Source of the DNA: Leishmania donovani | Taxonomy: Eukaryota; Euglenozoa; Kinetoplastea; Trypanosomatida; Trypanosomatidae | Direction of reading: 5' to 3' | DNA length: 64,000 bases | Assembly (NCBI RefSeq): GCF_000227135.1 | Contig: NC_018257.1 | Location: 1-64,000 of the forward strand | The notes under the pieces: model-generated | Databases searched by the model: none | What the model was told of the DNA's origin: nothing | The model's input: only the letters and a program-made list of their open reading frames with translations | Made by a program: the position numbers and the translations under genes | Shown: positions 40,353-50,959 of the stretch, in pieces | Layout: each line of letters starts with the position of its first letter | How positions within the stretch are numbered: the first letter of the stretch is position 1

Positions 40353-42218
40353 TTAAAGGTGCGACGCGACGGCTCCTGGCACACCCATCTTGTCGAACAT
40401 CAACTCCCTCTGCTGGCGTGCCTTCAGCGCCGCGGCGCTCTCGTTCTCCCGCGGAGGCGACGGCAGCAACTTGCCAGGGTTGCAGATGTTCTTTGGATCC
40501 ACTTTCTTCTTCACAGCAAAGAGGAGGTCTATCGCATTAGGCCCCATGTAGCGGCTCATCCACGGCACGTGCTCGTAGCCGATGCCGTGGTGATGAGTGA
40601 GGTTTCCGGTGTGCGCCAGCATCGCCTCCGTCGCGCGCTTCTTGATGGCGAGGAATATCTTCATGTCCATGTCGTCCTTTTGTGCGCTCGCGAAGGTGAA
40701 GTAGAGGCAGCAGCCGTACTTGTACTGGTGGGCCGTGTGACATCCAATCCAGCCGCGGTGTCCGTGTTCCTTCCACACCTGCCGCACAGCGGCCTTCACT
40801 GCGCGCCAGCACGGGATCGCCTGCGAATAGAGAACACTCGTCTCGAAGACGTCCGCCCAGTGCGAGAGAGACAGGGCGAAGTCGCGTATGTAGGGCAGGT
40901 CGTACTTCTTATCCTGCCACGTGTCACCCGCGCCGCGGCCGATACCGACGCCACCGTACTGCTTGAAGACTGCAGCCGTCTCGCTGCGCTGGAACTTGAC
41001 GCGATCCGGCGTTCCCTCAAAGCCAACAATCACTAGGCTTATGCGGCGCAGGCTCCAGCCGCGGTACCTCTCAAGGAAGGACTTGACACCCGTACTCACC
41101 AGGCGCTGAAGGAAGCTGTGTTTGGTGGTGCTCATCGCCATACTCATACGAAAATCGTCCTCGTCGTACAGGCGCATCGTGCACGGATGAATTCCTTTGG
41201 CGGTGCACGTGTAGAAGGCGCTGAAACCAGCCTCGAAAGTGGGGAACAGGTAGCCTTCGTATAGCTTCTTCTCCGGGATGGTTTCCAGCTTGATGGTGGC
41301 CTCCGTAATGATGCCGAAGGCGCCTTCGGAGCCGATGAAGAGCCCGTTCAGGTCCACACCACACGTGCGGGACGTGGTCGGGGTTTCGATGATGCCCGTC
41401 GGCGTTGCCACCTTCACAGCCACCACCATGTCTTCAATGTCGCCGTACTGGTTCGACATGGCCCCGCTGCCACGTGCACCAATCCATCCGCCGAGGGTTG
41501 AGTACATGTAGCTGTCGGGGTCGTGGCCGAGCATGAAGCCGTGGCGGAACAACTGCTCGTCCAGGTCGGGGCCAAGCACACCGGTTTCAAAGGTGGCCAG
41601 ACGCGACTCGCGGTCAATCGATATCATGCGATTCATGCGGCGCATGTCCACGGAGACGATCATGCGGGCACGCTCGAAGGGGTCTGCTTCGACGCCGCCC
41701 GTCACGTTGGTGCCGCCACCGAAAGGAATAACGACCACGTTGTGCTTGTGCGCCAGTCCCATAATCTCGGCGCAGTCCTTGTGGCTGTTCGGCAACAGAA
41801 TGCAGTCTGGAGTGTGCTCGACCATGCCCTTGCGCACACGCCACAGGTCGCGGTAGTTTTTGCCCACGATGTGGCACAGGCGGCTCTTGCCGTCAGGGCG
41901 AATTTGACTCTTCTCCAGCACCGCGGAGATGTCTTTCATGAAGGCCTCGTTGATGTTCGGCTTGTTGAGCCTTGCAAGCGCCTGCTCGAGCGGGATGCTC
42001 GGCGACAGCGGCGGGATCTCCTTTGGACCTACTCCGCCGCTGACCTCCTGGTAGAGGAACTCGAGCAAGTTTTTGATGGGCTTGCCATCCACGTGGCGCA
42101 CCCAGAGCGGGTTCTCGCTGTCGATCTGCATCTGGACACCCTCGACACCCCACCCATTCCACTTGAGGCGATCATACACCTCCGCCTGGATGGGCGCCTG
42201 CGCCTCGTCAGCGGGCAT
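40353..42218 (-). CDS. ADS: Alkyldihydroxyacetonephosphate synthase, glycosomal
   Basis: A 621-residue FAD enzyme that swaps the acyl chain of acyl-DHAP for a fatty alcohol, the committed ether-bond step in ether-lipid synthesis (plasmalogens, and in Leishmania the alkyl parts of LPG and GIPLs). The FAD-binding motif VIPFGGGTNVTGG spans about 163-175; DSYMYSTLGGWIGARGSG and the CGVDLNGLFIGSEGAFGIITEATIK stretch follow in the family's order. The histidine-rich active-site motif (LTHHHGIGYEH) lies near residue 550. The C-terminus SHL is a peroxisomal targeting signal type 1, placing the enzyme in glycosomes. Length and N-terminal start (MPADEAQ) match trypanosomatid orthologs. A SIDER2 copy lies in the downstream spacer. 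Confidence 0.97.
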   Translation of the reverse strand: MPADEAQAPIQAEVYDRLKWNGWGVEGVQMQIDSENPLWVRHVDGKPIKNLLEFLYQEVSGGVGPKEIPPLSPSIPLEQALARLNKPNINEAFMKDISAVLEKSQIRPDGKSRLCHIVGKNYRDLWRVRKGMVEHTPDCILLPNSHKDCAEIMGLAHKHNVVVIPFGGGTNVTGGVEADPFERARMIVSVDMRRMNRMISIDRESRLATFETGVLGPDLDEQLFRHGFMLGHDPDSYMYSTLGGWIGARGSGAMSNQYGDIEDMVVAVKVATPTGIIETPTTSRTCGVDLNGLFIGSEGAFGIITEATIKLETIPEKKLYEGYLFPTFEAGFSAFYTCTAKGIHPCTMRLYDEDDFRMSMAMSTTKHSFLQRLVSTGVKSFLERYRGWSLRRISLVIVGFEGTPDRVKFQRSETAAVFKQYGGVGIGRGAGDTWQDKKYDLPYIRDFALSLSHWADVFETSVLYSQAIPCWRAVKAAVRQVWKEHGHRGWIGCHTAHQYKYGCCLYFTFASAQKDDMDMKIFLAIKKRATEAMLAHTGNLTHHHGIGYEHVPWMSRYMGPNAIDLLFAVKKKVDPKNICNPGKLLPSPPRENESAAALKARQQRELMFDKMGVPGAVASHL

Positions 42219-43040
42219 ATTGTCTTACGTTTTTATCGCTTCTTCTTGTCGCCTCGGGCTGTGCACGTCGCGCAACCACCCTCTTCTGCTGGGCTCGCGA
42301 GAACGTGCTCGTGAATCGGGGAGCAGGTGGGCACGTGACTTAGGATGTCTGCTCCGTGGAGAGAGTGGGCGAAGAGGGGAGTGAGTGAGGGTGCAGGCGA
42401 GTGCAGTCGTCAGTCCGGCTGCGGTGTGCGTCTCAGTGCACTCTACCCTTCTCGTGTCGCGGGGAAAGGCAGCACAAGTCAAGGCGAAAAGAAGGGGTCA
42501 GGGATAGAGTGGGCACCGCAGACACAAGAGAACCAAACAAGCAGAGATGATGATGGTGCGAATAATTCTATCAGCTGGAGACAGGCACACGGCAGAGACT
42601 CGCGGCGACACAGATATCAGCAGGAGAACGAAGTACGGTGCGGCACAAGGCAGAGCAAAATAGCGGAGGGGAGCACAGAAAGGGAGAAGAGACGCATGGG
42701 GCGCATGCAGCGAAAAAGAAGGGCCGGCGTGCGACGTCGGAGACGACGCTGGAACAGAACCACGACGCGGTCAGCGCCCACACACACGCCATGCGATGCA
42801 GCTCTCGCATTCGCGCATGCGCACGCACACAGACGGCAGATGCTTGGAGAAGTGCAGTCACCTAATTATGCTATAAGCGAGCGCGCAACAGAATACGAGG
42901 CGGCGCGCGCGCACAGGCAGACGCGCACGTGAGCAGAGGAGCTGCAGTTGTTTCACTTTCTTTGTTCGCCGCGCGGGCAATGCCGTAACGAAGCAGCGCT
43001 CACGCCATACCACCCACCCACCCGCTCTGCCCTTAGCAGC
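42219..43040. other. Intergenic spacer
   Basis: No gene recognised. Contains purine-rich plus-strand blocks (42480-42545, 42650-42730) that could be splice-signal polypyrimidine tracts for the alkyl-DHAP synthase gene. Confidence 0.6.
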
Positions 43041-45167
43041 TCAGTACTTTCCGCGGTAGCAGAAAAGGCGGAGCACGGCCATGGTTGCCTCATAGCGCCA
43101 CCCTCGCGGTGCGCCATCCTCGGGCGCGTACGTCACCATGTCGCGCTGCTGCATCGTGGACAGGCATTGGCGCAGCTGGCGAATCTTCTCGAGCGACTCC
43201 GTCGGAGCGGCGCGCTTCAGCATCTCCTCTTCGAGCGCGTTGAGACAGAAGAGCGTCATGTTGTGGTTGAAGCCGAAAAAAGAGGCCGTCTTACACCGAC
43301 GTTTTGCATCGTGCGACGTGGCGTCGTGGCGGAGCAGCGGAAACAAAATGTCCTCGCGGATGGTGGAGGACCCGTTGAGGAGCATGGCGACGCGGTCGAT
43401 CCCCATCCCCCACCCCGCCGTTGGGGGCAGCCCGACCTGCAGCGCCTTGAGAAACGTTTCGTCCAGCGCCATCGCCTCGTCGTCGCCGGTTTGCCTGTCC
43501 AGCAGCTGCTGCTGAAAGCGGTAGTACTGCTCCTGCGGGTCATTCAGCTCGCTGTACGCGTTGCAGTACTCGGTGCCATTGATGAATAGCTCGAAACGAG
43601 CCGACAGCCCCGGCCGCGTGCGCTGCTCCATCGCCAGCGGGCTCATGAACAGCGGATGGTCCGTCACGAACGTCGGCTCCACCACGCGATCAGTGATGAA
43701 GTAGTCGATGAGCTTGTCGAACATCTTGGCAGCCGTGCGCACCGACGGCAGCGGGATGTTGTAGCGGAGCATGATGGCAGACATGTATGCCAGTCCACGC
43801 GGCGTACTCAGCTCTGTCGGGGGCGGCAGCTCGACGCCGGCCGCCTCCTGCACTGCGTCGTACGCGTTGACGCGGCGAAACGGCTGCGCAAGGTCGATTT
43901 CCACCGGCTTCTTTTCCACGCACGACGTCACAGTGATTTTGGTGGTGCCGTTCGCCGCGAGCGCCAAGTGGCGCAGGATCTCTTCCGTCATGGTCATCAG
44001 ATCCTTGTAGGTGTGATAGGCGGCGTAGAACTCGCACGTGGTGAATTCGGGGTTGTGGCTGCGGTCGGCGTCCTCGTTCCGGAAGACGCGGCCGATCTCG
44101 TACACGCGCTCCATGCCGCCCACAACGCACTGTTTCAGGTGAAGCTCTGGGGCCACCCGAAGGAAGAGATCCGCGTCGTTGGCGTTGTGGTGCGTGACAA
44201 ACGGCTTCGCGTTGGCACCTGAGGCGACGGAGTGCAGCACCGGCGTCTCCACCTCGACGAAGCTGCGCGCGTCGAGAAAGTCGCGCAGAGCGCGCGTGAT
44301 GGCGTGGCGCTTGCGGAAATGCTGCACGACGGACGGGCTGGACATCATGTCGACAAAGCGGTAGCGGTATTTGATGCCGGTGTCCGTGAGCGGCACGAAG
44401 CCCTTCAGGTCGGGGCACAGCGCCTGGTCTGTGCAGACGTACGGTGCCAAGATGGAGGCCTCCGTCGCGTAGAGGGAGAGCTCTCCTTTCGCGGTGCGAC
44501 CCGGCACGCCGGTGGCACCGAGGATGTCGCCCGTGTGCAGTGTACTAGCAAAGGCACGCAGGTCAGCCTTGGTGAAGGACTCGTTCACCTGCCGCAGCAC
44601 CTGCAGTTGGGCTTCGCCGCTGCGGATGGTGATGAAAAGAATACCACCCATGTCGCGGATGCTCACGATGCGGCCCCCGACGCGCACACTAGGTGCCTCG
44701 CTGCACCGCTGATCGGCTCTGATGTAGTCATACTTTTCTCGGAACTCCGCGAGCGGCGTGACGGCGTCGAATGGCTGATACGCGTTCGGGAAGTCAAGAA
44801 TGGTACGCGGCGGTGGAAAAGAGGCACCAGCCGGTGCGGTGTTGGTCGCGACTCCGGCGCGCTGGCTTCTCGAGGCTTGAAGAGTGGCGGGGACAACGGA
44901 TGAGGCAGGGGCCCGATCGCGCCCCTTCCGCCTCCGCTCTTTGCTCCTCGGCGCCTCGCTCTCGGCGGCGGCGGCAGCGTGGGAACCCGGTGCTGGCATT
45001 GGAGGAGAGGCAGAGGCGCTGGAGGCGGCCCCCTCCGCCGGCGGTGGCACAGTGTCGGCAGTCGTCGATGCTCCCTGGCGGACGACGGCAGATGTTCTCC
45101 GGTATTGTAAGGTTAAAGAGGTGAGCGGCAGCAGTGCCGCTGTCAGTGCTTTAGGGGCACGGTACAT
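43041..45167 (-). CDS. Lysyl-tRNA synthetase, class II, probable mitochondrial form
   Basis: A 708-residue LysRS from the ATG at 45167. The first ~120 residues are low-complexity (Ala/Ser/Pro/Arg-rich) and start with a basic, acid-free segment, fitting mitochondrial import. An OB-fold anticodon-binding domain covers about 155-250. The class II core follows: motif 2 around VYEIGRVFRNEDADRSHNPEFT (355-376) and motif 3 GWGMGIDRVAMLL (585-597). LysRS normally ends soon after motif 3 (FPLLRHD); here ~95 residues (614-708) continue, Cys- and Arg-containing. From memory, T. brucei's mitochondrial LysRS has a C-terminal extension that must be removed for activity, which this matches. It charges imported tRNA-Lys in the mitochondrion. 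A separate cytosolic LysRS is expected elsewhere. Confidence 0.95.
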   Translation of the reverse strand: MYRAPKALTAALLPLTSLTLQYRRTSAVVRQGASTTADTVPPPAEGAASSASASPPMPAPGSHAAAAAESEAPRSKERRRKGRDRAPASSVVPATLQASRSQRAGVATNTAPAGASFPPPRTILDFPNAYQPFDAVTPLAEFREKYDYIRADQRCSEAPSVRVGGRIVSIRDMGGILFITIRSGEAQLQVLRQVNESFTKADLRAFASTLHTGDILGATGVPGRTAKGELSLYATEASILAPYVCTDQALCPDLKGFVPLTDTGIKYRYRFVDMMSSPSVVQHFRKRHAITRALRDFLDARSFVEVETPVLHSVASGANAKPFVTHHNANDADLFLRVAPELHLKQCVVGGMERVYEIGRVFRNEDADRSHNPEFTTCEFYAAYHTYKDLMTMTEEILRHLALAANGTTKITVTSCVEKKPVEIDLAQPFRRVNAYDAVQEAAGVELPPPTELSTPRGLAYMSAIMLRYNIPLPSVRTAAKMFDKLIDYFITDRVVEPTFVTDHPLFMSPLAMEQRTRPGLSARFELFINGTEYCNAYSELNDPQEQYYRFQQQLLDRQTGDDEAMALDETFLKALQVGLPPTAGWGMGIDRVAMLLNGSSTIREDILFPLLRHDATSHDAKRRCKTASFFGFNHNMTLFCLNALEEEMLKRAAPTESLEKIRQLRQCLSTMQQRDMVTYAPEDGAPRGWRYEATMAVLRLFCYRGKY

Positions 45168-46390
45168 CACCGCACTCACCGAAGACGGACCGAGTCGACG
45201 AGGACGCAGAGAGAAAAAAAATGAGGGAGGGGTGAAAGAACCTGCGCAGCCGCGAAGCGCGACCCGGAAACGTGAGCATGCACACACAGAGCAGGAGCGG
45301 GGATTGGCCGAATGCGTAAGAAGAGCCAGCAGGTGGCCGAGTGCAGCCGTGTGACGGATGGCAGGTGGGCCGTGTGGTTCCGAGGACAAGAAAAGAGGCG
45401 AAGACGATGAGCGCGCACAGAGAGTCGGTGTTGGCGAGAGCGACGTGAGCCAAGCCATGCAAGCAGGACAAGAGAAGCGGTACGTCTCTCTCACTCTCTC
45501 ACGCACGCGCAAGGGTGCATAAATGTCTAAGCGCGCGCGTACGTGCGTGTGCGCCGAGGTGATGCAAAGATGGCGCTTACTTGCCCTTCTCATCTCCTGT
45601 GAGGCGCGTGGGCGGCAAGCGGCATTGCGCCACGCCTCCCCGCCCCCTTCCCTCGTACCCCTGAGGCATGTCCTCCCATGGCGATGAACGGCACCCTCGA
45701 GTGGAGAGGAGGGACGAGCATCCGCAGCCACAGAGACGCGCGCGCACAGAGAGAGCGCGTGCGCCACATCCATCCTCTTCGCAGGTGGGTTCGTGTGTGC
45801 GGTGGGGGGGAGGGGGAGGGGGGCCTCAGGGAGTTTGCCTGTTTTTTTTTCTTCCGCAGGGAGAGGTTCACTTCTCAGCTCGGCGGTGAGGGCGGAGCTT
45901 CGTCCCCTCGTGTCTCCGTCGCAGAATCCATAGTGAATAGCGTACGGTATCCTAAGCAGAGGTGCGCACAAACAACCTCGTCAACGTCCTGTGCCCGACA
46001 AAAATGCACCGCAGCACGACGCCATCAAGATCACAAGTCGAGAAGTGGCGAGACAATCGAGGCCTCCTCCCACACGGTGTGCGCGCTCGCTGGCATGCAC
46101 GCTTACAGGCACAGTCATGCAACCATAAACCGACACGCAAACGCAGGGGCCGGACTTGGTGCCCTTTCCCCCTCCCCACACGCACACGCACAGGAAGAAC
46201 GGCGCCGTCACGACGGGGTGAGAACAAGGGAGAAGGGGCCACCGCAGCGCAGCTCGCACGCAAAGGGAGATGAAGTGAGGACGAAGAAGAGCCCAGCAAG
46301 AAAACACCACGCTGCACTCGGCACCGTTGCCAGCCGCAGCGCTGGCATACACACAAGCAGGCGCACACGCCCACGGGTCACCCGCCATCG
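45168..46390. other. Intergenic spacer
   Basis: No gene recognised. G-rich plus-strand stretch at 45805-45820 and purine tracts at 45210-45230 lie upstream of the LysRS start and probably belong to its splice region. The minus-strand frame extending upstream of the LysRS ATG to 45971 is UTR-like. Confidence 0.6.
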
Positions 46391-47431
46391 CTACAGCTTG
46401 TAGTTAAAGAAGTAGAACTTAAAGGAGAGCGTGAGGCCCATGTGGAAGGCCGCCACGAATACCACCAGGCCAATAAACCAGTTCCGCTCCAGCGTCGTCT
46501 TCCACATGTGCCACATGTTGATGAGCAAGTAGGCTGTGGACCAGGCGCCGCCGAACATGACGAAGGCCCACTGCGCTGTACTAGACGGGATCATGCAGAG
46601 GATAGCCACAAGCTCAAATATGAACATGCTGTAGCCGTACAAGCAGACAGTGTCGGTGAGAGTGGCAGGCAAGTTCTTCCACTGCATAATGCCCCACACA
46701 ACGGCACCAAAGACGAAGCAGTAGAGGTAGATGACGGCGTACGCGACTGAAGCGACGGAGAAGTCGTACCTCCACGGCTGTGTCGTGTTGTTGTTCTTTG
46801 TGTAGGCAATCCTGCTCATGATGTTGCTGACCACCGCCAAGGTCATCCAGAGGGTGGTGCAGATCCAGAAGGGGCCGTACAGATCCGGTTTGCGGGACAG
46901 CACCACCCCCGCCTCCTCAAGCGTCGTGTCTTCCGCGATCCCACCAGTCCCGTCAACACCAACAGATTCGTTGAGGTGCCAGTTACGATCCATCAGGAAG
47001 TCTGGCGGGTTTATCGGGATGAGCGTGTTGCTGAGGCGCAGCAGCAGCTGCCGCGTGTTGATGTCAAAGAATTGCTGGTAGAAGGGGAGCGTCCAGAACT
47101 TGCTCGTTGCGGTCGTCTGGGAGGCCGCAGCGGCGTCAGCCCCTGCGGCGGCAGGCCCAGTTGGCGGCAGGGGCGCCATCGTGGTTAGCGGCGGGGTGCC
47201 ACTGCCATCGCCGGCGTACAACTGCATCGGGGGCACGCCTGCATTGCCGTCCGACAGTTGCTTGGAAACCTCCGTGTACGTGGCAGAGCCGTAGCCGTGG
47301 GGGTGATCGCCGGTGTTGCTGAGGGCAGCGGAGGGCGCGGACCCAGCGGGCGGCACGGCGGCGCCGGTAGAGGCGTACGGCTGCTCGCGGAACGGGTCGG
47401 CCGAGATGCCGCTCTCGTACGGGTTCGCCAT
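46391..47431 (-). CDS. YIP1-family Golgi/ER membrane protein
   Basis: A 346-residue protein from the ATG at 47431 (MANPYESG). The first ~125 residues are Pro/Gly/Ala/Ser-rich and cytosolic-like. Then FWTLPFYQQFFDINTRQLLLRL and NPPDFLMDRNWHLN, typical of the lead-in to a Yip1 domain, and about five membrane segments between 190 and 346. The DLYGPFWICTTLW motif is a hallmark of YIPF proteins (closest pattern YIPF1/2). YIP1 proteins bind Rab GTPases and act in ER-to-Golgi traffic and Golgi organisation. Domain order and length fit the family. The Rab partner is unknown. Confidence 0.92.
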   Translation of the reverse strand: MANPYESGISADPFREQPYASTGAAVPPAGSAPSAALSNTGDHPHGYGSATYTEVSKQLSDGNAGVPPMQLYAGDGSGTPPLTTMAPLPPTGPAAAGADAAAASQTTATSKFWTLPFYQQFFDINTRQLLLRLSNTLIPINPPDFLMDRNWHLNESVGVDGTGGIAEDTTLEEAGVVLSRKPDLYGPFWICTTLWMTLAVVSNIMSRIAYTKNNNTTQPWRYDFSVASVAYAVIYLYCFVFGAVVWGIMQWKNLPATLTDTVCLYGYSMFIFELVAILCMIPSSTAQWAFVMFGGAWSTAYLLINMWHMWKTTLERNWFIGLVVFVAAFHMGLTLSFKFYFFNYKL

Positions 47432-48620
47432 GGCTAATGGACTGTGCGGAGCGCGTGTATGCGATATCGAGCACGTATATCGTTGCAGTGGAGAAAAGGG
47501 CAGGGGGGACGCGAAAACACCGCAGCAGCAAAGAAGTGGGTGAGGGCGGTGAGGAGCGTTCAGGAATGCGCAACGGCAAAGGGTCGAGTGCACTCGCTCT
47601 CACTCTGGCGGTGGCGATGATGCGTGGAAGTGGTATAAAAATATGAGGAAGCGAGTAAAGGGAAGCAGCGGCGCTGACGGATGACGCGTGACAGAGTAGT
47701 CGGACGAGGAAGTTAGAGGCGAGTCAGGCGGGGGGAGACCACTGAGCATGTGGGAGACGCGCATTTGTGCGCTAGTCCTGTCAGAGGCATAGCGTTGAAG
47801 CGAAGAAAGGCGTGTGCATCCCTTCGCCTCTTTCTTCCTGCCTCTCGCTTGACCTCCAGCCGGCTCGATGGCATTCTCTCCGGCGTGAGGATGTCTTTGC
47901 TGTGCGCAGGACTCCGCAGGCGTGTATGAGCTCATGGAGGGAGACAGGGGGAGGGGGGCAGAGGGCAGCACCTTCTCGACAGAAGTCACCACAAGGCCAC
48001 GCGCACACACACGTGCCCACCTACGCCCTCCCCCTCCGACGGGGAGATCACGCGGGAGACGGAGTAGCACGGGCGGTTGATTGTATCTGCTAAATCCATG
48101 CACGCAAAAGGTCTGAGATGGCTGGGGCGGAAATACGTCAGTGGTGGCCACAAAACTGTGAAAGACGAGAGAAGAGTGGCAAAGCACTCAACGAGAAGAC
48201 GAATAAGGAAAGGCGGTGGGCGCAGAGGGCCTGCGCGTACTGAGCGGGAGCGAGAGCCGCCCCTTCTCTCCCCCCCACCCACCCACACGCAGACACACAT
48301 ACAGCCACGCCCAAGAAAACGCAGCGACCGCGCAGCGAAGCGGCACGTAGCGAATTGTCGCTTGAGGGTACAACACACAGCACAGGGCACATGAGGGAGG
48401 CGCTCCCGTGTGCTGAAGAGGAGAAAACCTTGACGCAGCAGCGTGGCTCCGCGGCCGCCAAGGTGCTTGAGCAATCCCTTCACGAAACAACTGCCCACCC
48501 CCTCTCTCTCCCACGCATACACGCAAACGCTGCATCCCTCGTGAAGCGCATTGCCTCCATAAAGTCTATCACCCTCCCCTCCTTTATCGCCTATCAGCGC
48601 GCATCGACCACAGTGCACCT
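47432..48620. other. Intergenic spacer
   Basis: No gene recognised. It holds a pyrimidine-rich plus-strand stretch near 48254-48290 and purine-rich blocks at 47935-47970. Frames on both strands are low-complexity. Confidence 0.6.
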
Positions 48621-49691
48621 CTAAGAGTTCTGCCGCTGCCGCATAATGATAGAGACAACCACCATAGCTGCTGTGAGTGCTACACCAGCGTACAAGACGA
48701 CGGAGCCGTCGCCTTTGAGGGAGAGGCGCGCAGCGGCCTTCGCCTCGATAGCCTCGTACAGCGCCTTCTCTGTCAGCAGCTTGATGCGCGGGTTGTTGTA
48801 CCACTCCACCGTCCCGACACTGGTGTGGCTGCTACGGATCGCCTCCGTGAGCGCCTTGGCATTGTCGTCCGACAAGTCGCACGAGGTCAGGTCGAGGGAG
48901 TACACGTACCGCATGTGTGGCACCGCCCGCATCAGAGCCTCCCGCCCGACATCGGTGACGGCATCGTTGCAAGCCAGGTCAAGCGCGGTGAAGTGCTTAT
49001 TGTTCGTTTTCGTAAGAGCCTCTGCAATGGCCGCAAAGCCGACGTCACCCATGTGATTGACAGAAAGGTTGAGCGACTCGATACGCGACGCGCTGGAGAG
49101 TATAAAAGCCTCAGCGATGGCTACTGCGCCAAGATCACCGATGTGGTTGTCGCTGAGGTCGAGGGTCCTAAGGCTCGGGTGGCTGCCGAGTATCTCCGCA
49201 GCTATGCGCCCGCCCTCATCGCCCAACAAGTTGAAGGCCAGTGAAAGCTCCCTGAGGGTGCGGCAGGCCATCACGCCGTCGCACAGCGTGGGCAGCCCGC
49301 GTGGGGTGATGTGGTTCGTAACCACGTTTAGCGTCCTCAACTTGACAGACTGCAGCAACAGCGCGAGAGGGTATAGCGCCTCGTCCTGGATGGCGTTCTC
49401 ATTCACATCGAGGTAGGTGAGATGCGGACAGTGCTCCCGCAGTGCGTCGAAGAGAAACATCGCACCCTGCGGGCCGATCTTATTGTCTTTGAGATCCAGC
49501 GACTCGAGATTCACCATCTTCGAAATGTACCGGCTTACCAGCTCGATGCAGTACTCGGGAGACATGTTGCTGCCGGACAAATCCAGTGATGTCACCCCGG
49601 CGGGGTCGACAATGGCGGCCTCGAGCGCCTCCGAGGTGAGCTGCCCATACGTGAGCTCGATCACGGGTTCCTGTGATGATAAGGCGGGCAT
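48621..49691 (-). CDS. Leucine-rich repeat protein with C-terminal membrane anchor
   Basis: A 356-residue protein from its first ATG. Between about residues 30 and 310 there are roughly nine RNI/NLR-type LRRs with LxxLDLSxNxI units: VTSLDLSGSNM, LESLDLKDNKIG, LTYLDVNENAIQ, LRELSLAFNLLGDEG, LRTLDLSDNHIGDLG, IESLNLSVNHMGDVG, FTALDLACNDAVTDVG. The final ~28 residues contain a hydrophobic helix (VVLYAGVALTAAMVVVSIIM) followed by RQRQNS, a tail-anchor topology facing the cytosol. Its target membrane (ER, mitochondrial outer membrane or glycosome) is not clear; the short basic tail is compatible with outer mitochondrial membrane. It is the third LRR-bearing gene within 19 kb. Protein partner is unknown. 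Confidence 0.9.
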   Translation of the reverse strand: MPALSSQEPVIELTYGQLTSEALEAAIVDPAGVTSLDLSGSNMSPEYCIELVSRYISKMVNLESLDLKDNKIGPQGAMFLFDALREHCPHLTYLDVNENAIQDEALYPLALLLQSVKLRTLNVVTNHITPRGLPTLCDGVMACRTLRELSLAFNLLGDEGGRIAAEILGSHPSLRTLDLSDNHIGDLGAVAIAEAFILSSASRIESLNLSVNHMGDVGFAAIAEALTKTNNKHFTALDLACNDAVTDVGREALMRAVPHMRYVYSLDLTSCDLSDDNAKALTEAIRSSHTSVGTVEWYNNPRIKLLTEKALYEAIEAKAAARLSLKGDGSVVLYAGVALTAAMVVVSIIMRQRQNS

Positions 49692-50959
49692 TTCTCTAGA
49701 TGGAAGCGGCGGGGGAGAGAGCGGCAGAGCGAGTATGGTGATGTGAGACAGAGCCTAGCAAAGATGTCGCTGCACCCCAGCGCCGGCGACTGCACGCGCG
49801 AGTGACGGGGGTGTCCTACGAAGAGGGGCAACTCAGGAGGTCCTTTGAAGGAACACCAGTGCAACGCGAGACGGGCGAGCAACAACACAAATGAAGAGCC
49901 GACGAAGGCGTGCAAGAGGAAGACAAGGAGGCGCTGGGGTTGCGTGGGTGTGCATGGGCGCCACACACGCGGTGACAGCGTTGGCAGGGGTTAGAGAACG
50001 CCAATGCACGCAAGAAATCGAGGCGCCTTTTAAGAGATGCCGTGGAAACGAGACTCACGCAAGCGCGTCTTACGATGAGTGCCGACAAAGGAAGGAAGAA
50101 GATAAGGGCGGCTCCGCGGCTGCCACACAAAGAGGGCGAGGATAGACTGCAGTGCGCAAGTCTGCGTCCACGTGTCGCGCGTCGAAGGCTGGCCAGAGGA
50201 TGTGGGCCCTTGTGGATGGCAAATTATACGTTAGGGGAAGATATCAGTCTGAAGATCTGTGCCAGCGCTCCACACCCTCCTCGAGGGGAGCCCACGCGCA
50301 ACGATGGAGCAAGCGAGAGAGAAAGAGGAGGCGATGCGGCAACGGTGGAACGGCAAAAAAGGGGATAAGCGAGAAATTGTCTGCCGCTTCAGGAAGCGGC
50401 TCAGCGATGTGGGCGTCGTGTGCGAAGTGGGTGGGAGAGAGTCGCCCACCACCGACCCATACACTGCGACAGAGGGGAGACTACAACGCCCTCACCCTTG
50501 AGGTGTGCCATCAGCTAAGAGGGAATGTATGCACCACAAGTCGAGGAGCAGGAGGGGGTGGTGGTGGTGCGGTACGGTGAGTGTCATCCCTGCTCCATCG
50601 CCGGCGCCGTGACGGTCGCTGGAGCCACCCCCTCGCAGCTCTGCGCATTCCGCCTCGCCTTTTTCGTTCGGTAAGGGCTGTGCGCTCAACGAAGACGTCT
50701 GCGGGCGCCAAAGTGAGGTGGGGTGTAAAGATTTCGAGCGTGTGTCAGAGGAGGGAGGGGGAGCACCAGTGCAGTGGTGTTCGCTGAGGGGCAGCCCTGC
50801 CCCTCCTGTCAAGGCCCCACCCACCCAACCGTTGCCTCGCCACCCTGCCCATTCCCCGAAAACACAAAGGGAGCGCAGGCGCTACGTGAGGTGTCGACGG
50901 TGTTTGTGTGTGGGTGTGTGGGTTGGGGGGGGGGGGGGGCGTGCGCGCTGGCACATGAC
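49692..50959. other. Intergenic spacer with poly-G run
   Basis: No gene recognised. A run of 15 G lies at 50925-50939, just downstream of the SET-protein stop codon on the minus strand (a C-run in its 3' UTR). Purine-rich sequence occurs at 50085-50110 and 50300-50345. Confidence 0.6.

Noticed and set aside
45168..45971. Upstream extension of the LysRS frame to 45971
   Set aside because: The extra 268 codons read as low-complexity UTR translation; the ATG at 45167 gives a plausible mitochondrial presequence.
50925..50939. Poly-G run as a structured element
   Set aside because: A plain homopolymer; similar runs occur at 28210-28222, 39761-39781 and 53163-53174 and are ordinary for these spacers.
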